From contig NZ_CP094460.1 in NCBI RefSeq assembly GCF_022809715.1, positions 2,940,084-3,004,083 on the forward strand: a stretch of DNA of 64,000 nt. Reading direction: 5' to 3'. Origin of the DNA: Burkholderia pyrrocinia (GTDB lineage Bacteria > Pseudomonadota > Gammaproteobacteria > Burkholderiales > Burkholderiaceae). Numbering within the stretch: position 1 is the first letter of the stretch; the number at the start of each line of letters is the position of its first letter. Made by a program: the position numbers and the translations under genes. Shown piece by piece: positions 62,538-64,000 of the stretch. The notes under the pieces were generated by a model, which saw only the letters and a list, made by a program, of their open reading frames with translations, searched no databases and had not been told where the DNA came from.

Positions 62538-64000
62538 ATGAGTACGATTGCCGCCGAACGCGCACCGTCGCGCAACCGCAGCTGGTTTGCCGAGCCGAAG
62601 CACTGGGCCGGGCAGGCCGGGCTGTGGTCGTTCACCGCCGTGCTGATCGCCGCGCACCAGGGCAAGGTGCTGACGCTCGCGTTTCCGGTGCTGGCGATCG
62701 CGGTCGGCATCTGGCTGTATTTCAAGAGCCCGGCGCGCTATGTCGGCTTCATGTGGTGGGTGTGGTTCCTGAGCCCGGAAGTGCGGCGGCTCGCCGACTG
62801 GTCGAAGGGCGCGTTCACGCCGACCAGCCTGATCCAGGTCGCGCCGCTCGCGGTGACGATGATCGCCGGCTTCGGGCTGATCCGGCATTACCGCGTGCTC
62901 GCGCAGCGGCGCGGGATTCCGGTGCTGCTGATGCTGTTCGGGCTCGCATACGCATATCTCGTCGGGATCGTGTCGAGCGGCGTGATGGCCGCGACCTACG
63001 ACCTCGCGAACTGGGTGTACCCGGTGCTGATCGGCTTTCACATCATGGTCAACGCGCGCGACTATCCCGAGTACCGCGACGTGCTGTTGTCCACATTCAT
63101 GTGGGGCATGCTCGTGATGGGCGTGTACGGCGTCGTGCAGTACTTCGTGATGCCGCAGTGGGACGTGTTGTGGATGATCGGCTCGGACATGGGTTCGCAG
63201 GGCGAGCCGGTGCCGTACGGCGTGCGGGTATTCAGCACGATGAACTCGTCGGGGCCGTTCGCATTCGCGATGATGGGCGCGCTGGTGTTCGTGCTCGCGG
63301 CGCCGCAGAAGATCCGCTGGTTCGCGGGTGCGGCCGGTTTCGTGTCGTTCGCGCTGTGTCTCGTGCGTTCGACGTGGGGCGGCTGGGTGATCGCGCTCGC
63401 GATCCAGCTCGCGCAGTCGAACAACCGCGTGCGGATGCGGATCCTCATCAGCGGCGTCGTGCTGGTCGGGTTATGCGTGCCGCTGCTGACCGTCGGACCG
63501 GTTGCCGATCGTCTCGGCCAGCGTCTGCAGTCGATCGTGAACCTGAAGGACGACCGCAGCTACGACGACCGCAACAAGTTCTACGCAACCTTCGCGCAGA
63601 CGGCGTTTACCGACGTCGCCGGTGAGGGGATGGGCGCGACGGGCGCATCGACGAAGCTGTCGAGCGACAGCGGTGAGCTCGGCAAGTACGGCAGCTTCGA
63701 CAGCGGCGTGATGAACGTGCCGTTCGTGCTCGGCTGGCCCGGCACGCTGCTGTATCTCGCCGGCGTCGTGATGCTGTTCGGCCGCACGCTGCGCGCGGCG
63801 TTCAAGCTGCGCAAGGACAAGTTCGTCGGCGCGTGCCTGAGCCTGTGCCTGTCGACGTTCGCGATGCTCGTGTTCACCAACTCGCTGATCGGCACGGGCG
63901 GCCTGCTGATGTTTACAGCCATTTTTTCGATACTTGCCGCGGCGCACTGGCAGAAGGCGCAACGCCTGCTGGCCGCCGCGCGTTCACGGGGAGGCGACCT
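62538..64000 (+). CDS. bceI: Polysaccharide polymerase/ligase-like membrane protein (3' end outside window)
   Basis: The frame from ATG 62538 stays open to the window end, giving at least 487 residues. Around ten hydrophobic segments are present (WSFTAVLIAAHQGK, VLTLAFPVLAIAVGIWLYF, VPVLLMLFGLAYAYLVGIVSS and others). A large loop lies near RLGQRLQSIVNLKDDRSYDDRNKFY, in the style of O-antigen ligase/Wzy polymerases. It starts 10 nt after bceH, so it belongs to the operon. In bce-I the bceI gene is the predicted polymerase, which fits. Confidence 0.88.
   Translation, partial: MSTIAAERAPSRNRSWFAEPKHWAGQAGLWSFTAVLIAAHQGKVLTLAFPVLAIAVGIWLYFKSPARYVGFMWWVWFLSPEVRRLADWSKGAFTPTSLIQVAPLAVTMIAGFGLIRHYRVLAQRRGIPVLLMLFGLAYAYLVGIVSSGVMAATYDLANWVYPVLIGFHIMVNARDYPEYRDVLLSTFMWGMLVMGVYGVVQYFVMPQWDVLWMIGSDMGSQGEPVPYGVRVFSTMNSSGPFAFAMMGALVFVLAAPQKIRWFAGAAGFVSFALCLVRSTWGGWVIALAIQLAQSNNRVRMRILISGVVLVGLCVPLLTVGPVADRLGQRLQSIVNLKDDRSYDDRNKFYATFAQTAFTDVAGEGMGATGASTKLSSDSGELGKYGSFDSGVMNVPFVLGWPGTLLYLAGVVMLFGRTLRAAFKLRKDKFVGACLSLCLSTFAMLVFTNSLIGTGGLLMFTAIFSILAAAHWQKAQRLLAAARSRGGD

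Noticed and set aside
1..64000. tRNA or rRNA genes and CRISPR arrays
   Set aside because: No cloverleaf-like sequence, rRNA segment or regularly spaced repeat series was recognised by eye. A covariance search could still find a small RNA.

Overview
The window looks like a Burkholderia cepacia complex replicon, probably chromosome 2. GC is very high throughout. The gene content is characteristic: an anthranilate dioxygenase locus in the order andAc-andAd-andAb-andAa with a divergent AraC regulator, a Wsp surface-sensing cluster of the Burkholderia type (hybrid kinase/regulator WspHRR and no WspR), and the start of the bce-I cluster for the exopolysaccharide cepacian. Assignments rest on motifs and gene order read from the sequence; no database search was run.

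Layout. 1-544 is the tail of a chemoreceptor, followed by a small unknown gene. 1.1-5.6 kb holds andR and the and operon; the reductase gene andAa has an apparent 1-nt frameshift near its end. 5.7-7.0 kb is a DUF445 membrane protein. Its last 78 bp are repeated exactly 944 bp downstream, and a higBA toxin-antitoxin pair with a nonsense-mutated toxin lies between the copies. A second, intact toxin-antitoxin pair follows (7.95-8.6 kb). 8.9-12.0 kb is an acetolactate-synthase-like enzyme plus an aldehyde dehydrogenase, and 12.3-13.8 kb a Na+/H+ antiporter.

14.3-23.2 kb is the wsp cluster (wspHRR, A, B, C, D, E, F), with A-B, B-C, D-E and E-F overlapping by 4 nt. It is followed by a ClC chloride channel gene broken by a frameshift. 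24.8-26.7 kb is a small accessory block: a kinase-like P-loop protein, an acetyltransferase, and an unknown protein whose frame runs 300 bp antisense into a riboflavin synthase gene. 27.6-42.1 kb is a mixed set: acetyltransferase, ABC exporter, Dyp peroxidase, OsmC, LysR and AraC regulators, MntH, PAP2 phosphatase, two oxidoreductases, a secreted protein, an AI-2E family permease, a SYLF lipoprotein and a DUF883 protein. 42.4-47.1 kb holds a secreted nuclease and a DGPF/YciI-VOC-ECF42 sigma operon with a matching ECF42-type promoter. 47.3-49.8 kb is a rubrerythrin / Fe-S protein / DUF3501 set.

50.5-64 kb is the exopolysaccharide region. A protein carrying an IS5-type transposase DNA-binding domain without a transposase core converges on bceA. 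From bceB rightward, bceB-C-D-E-F-G-H-I encode the priming transferase, UDP-glucose dehydrogenase, tyrosine phosphatase, outer-membrane export protein, tyrosine autokinase, two glycosyltransferases and a polymerase cut by the window end. Wsp signalling and the bce cluster are both biofilm-related; their proximity suggests, but does not show, a functional link.
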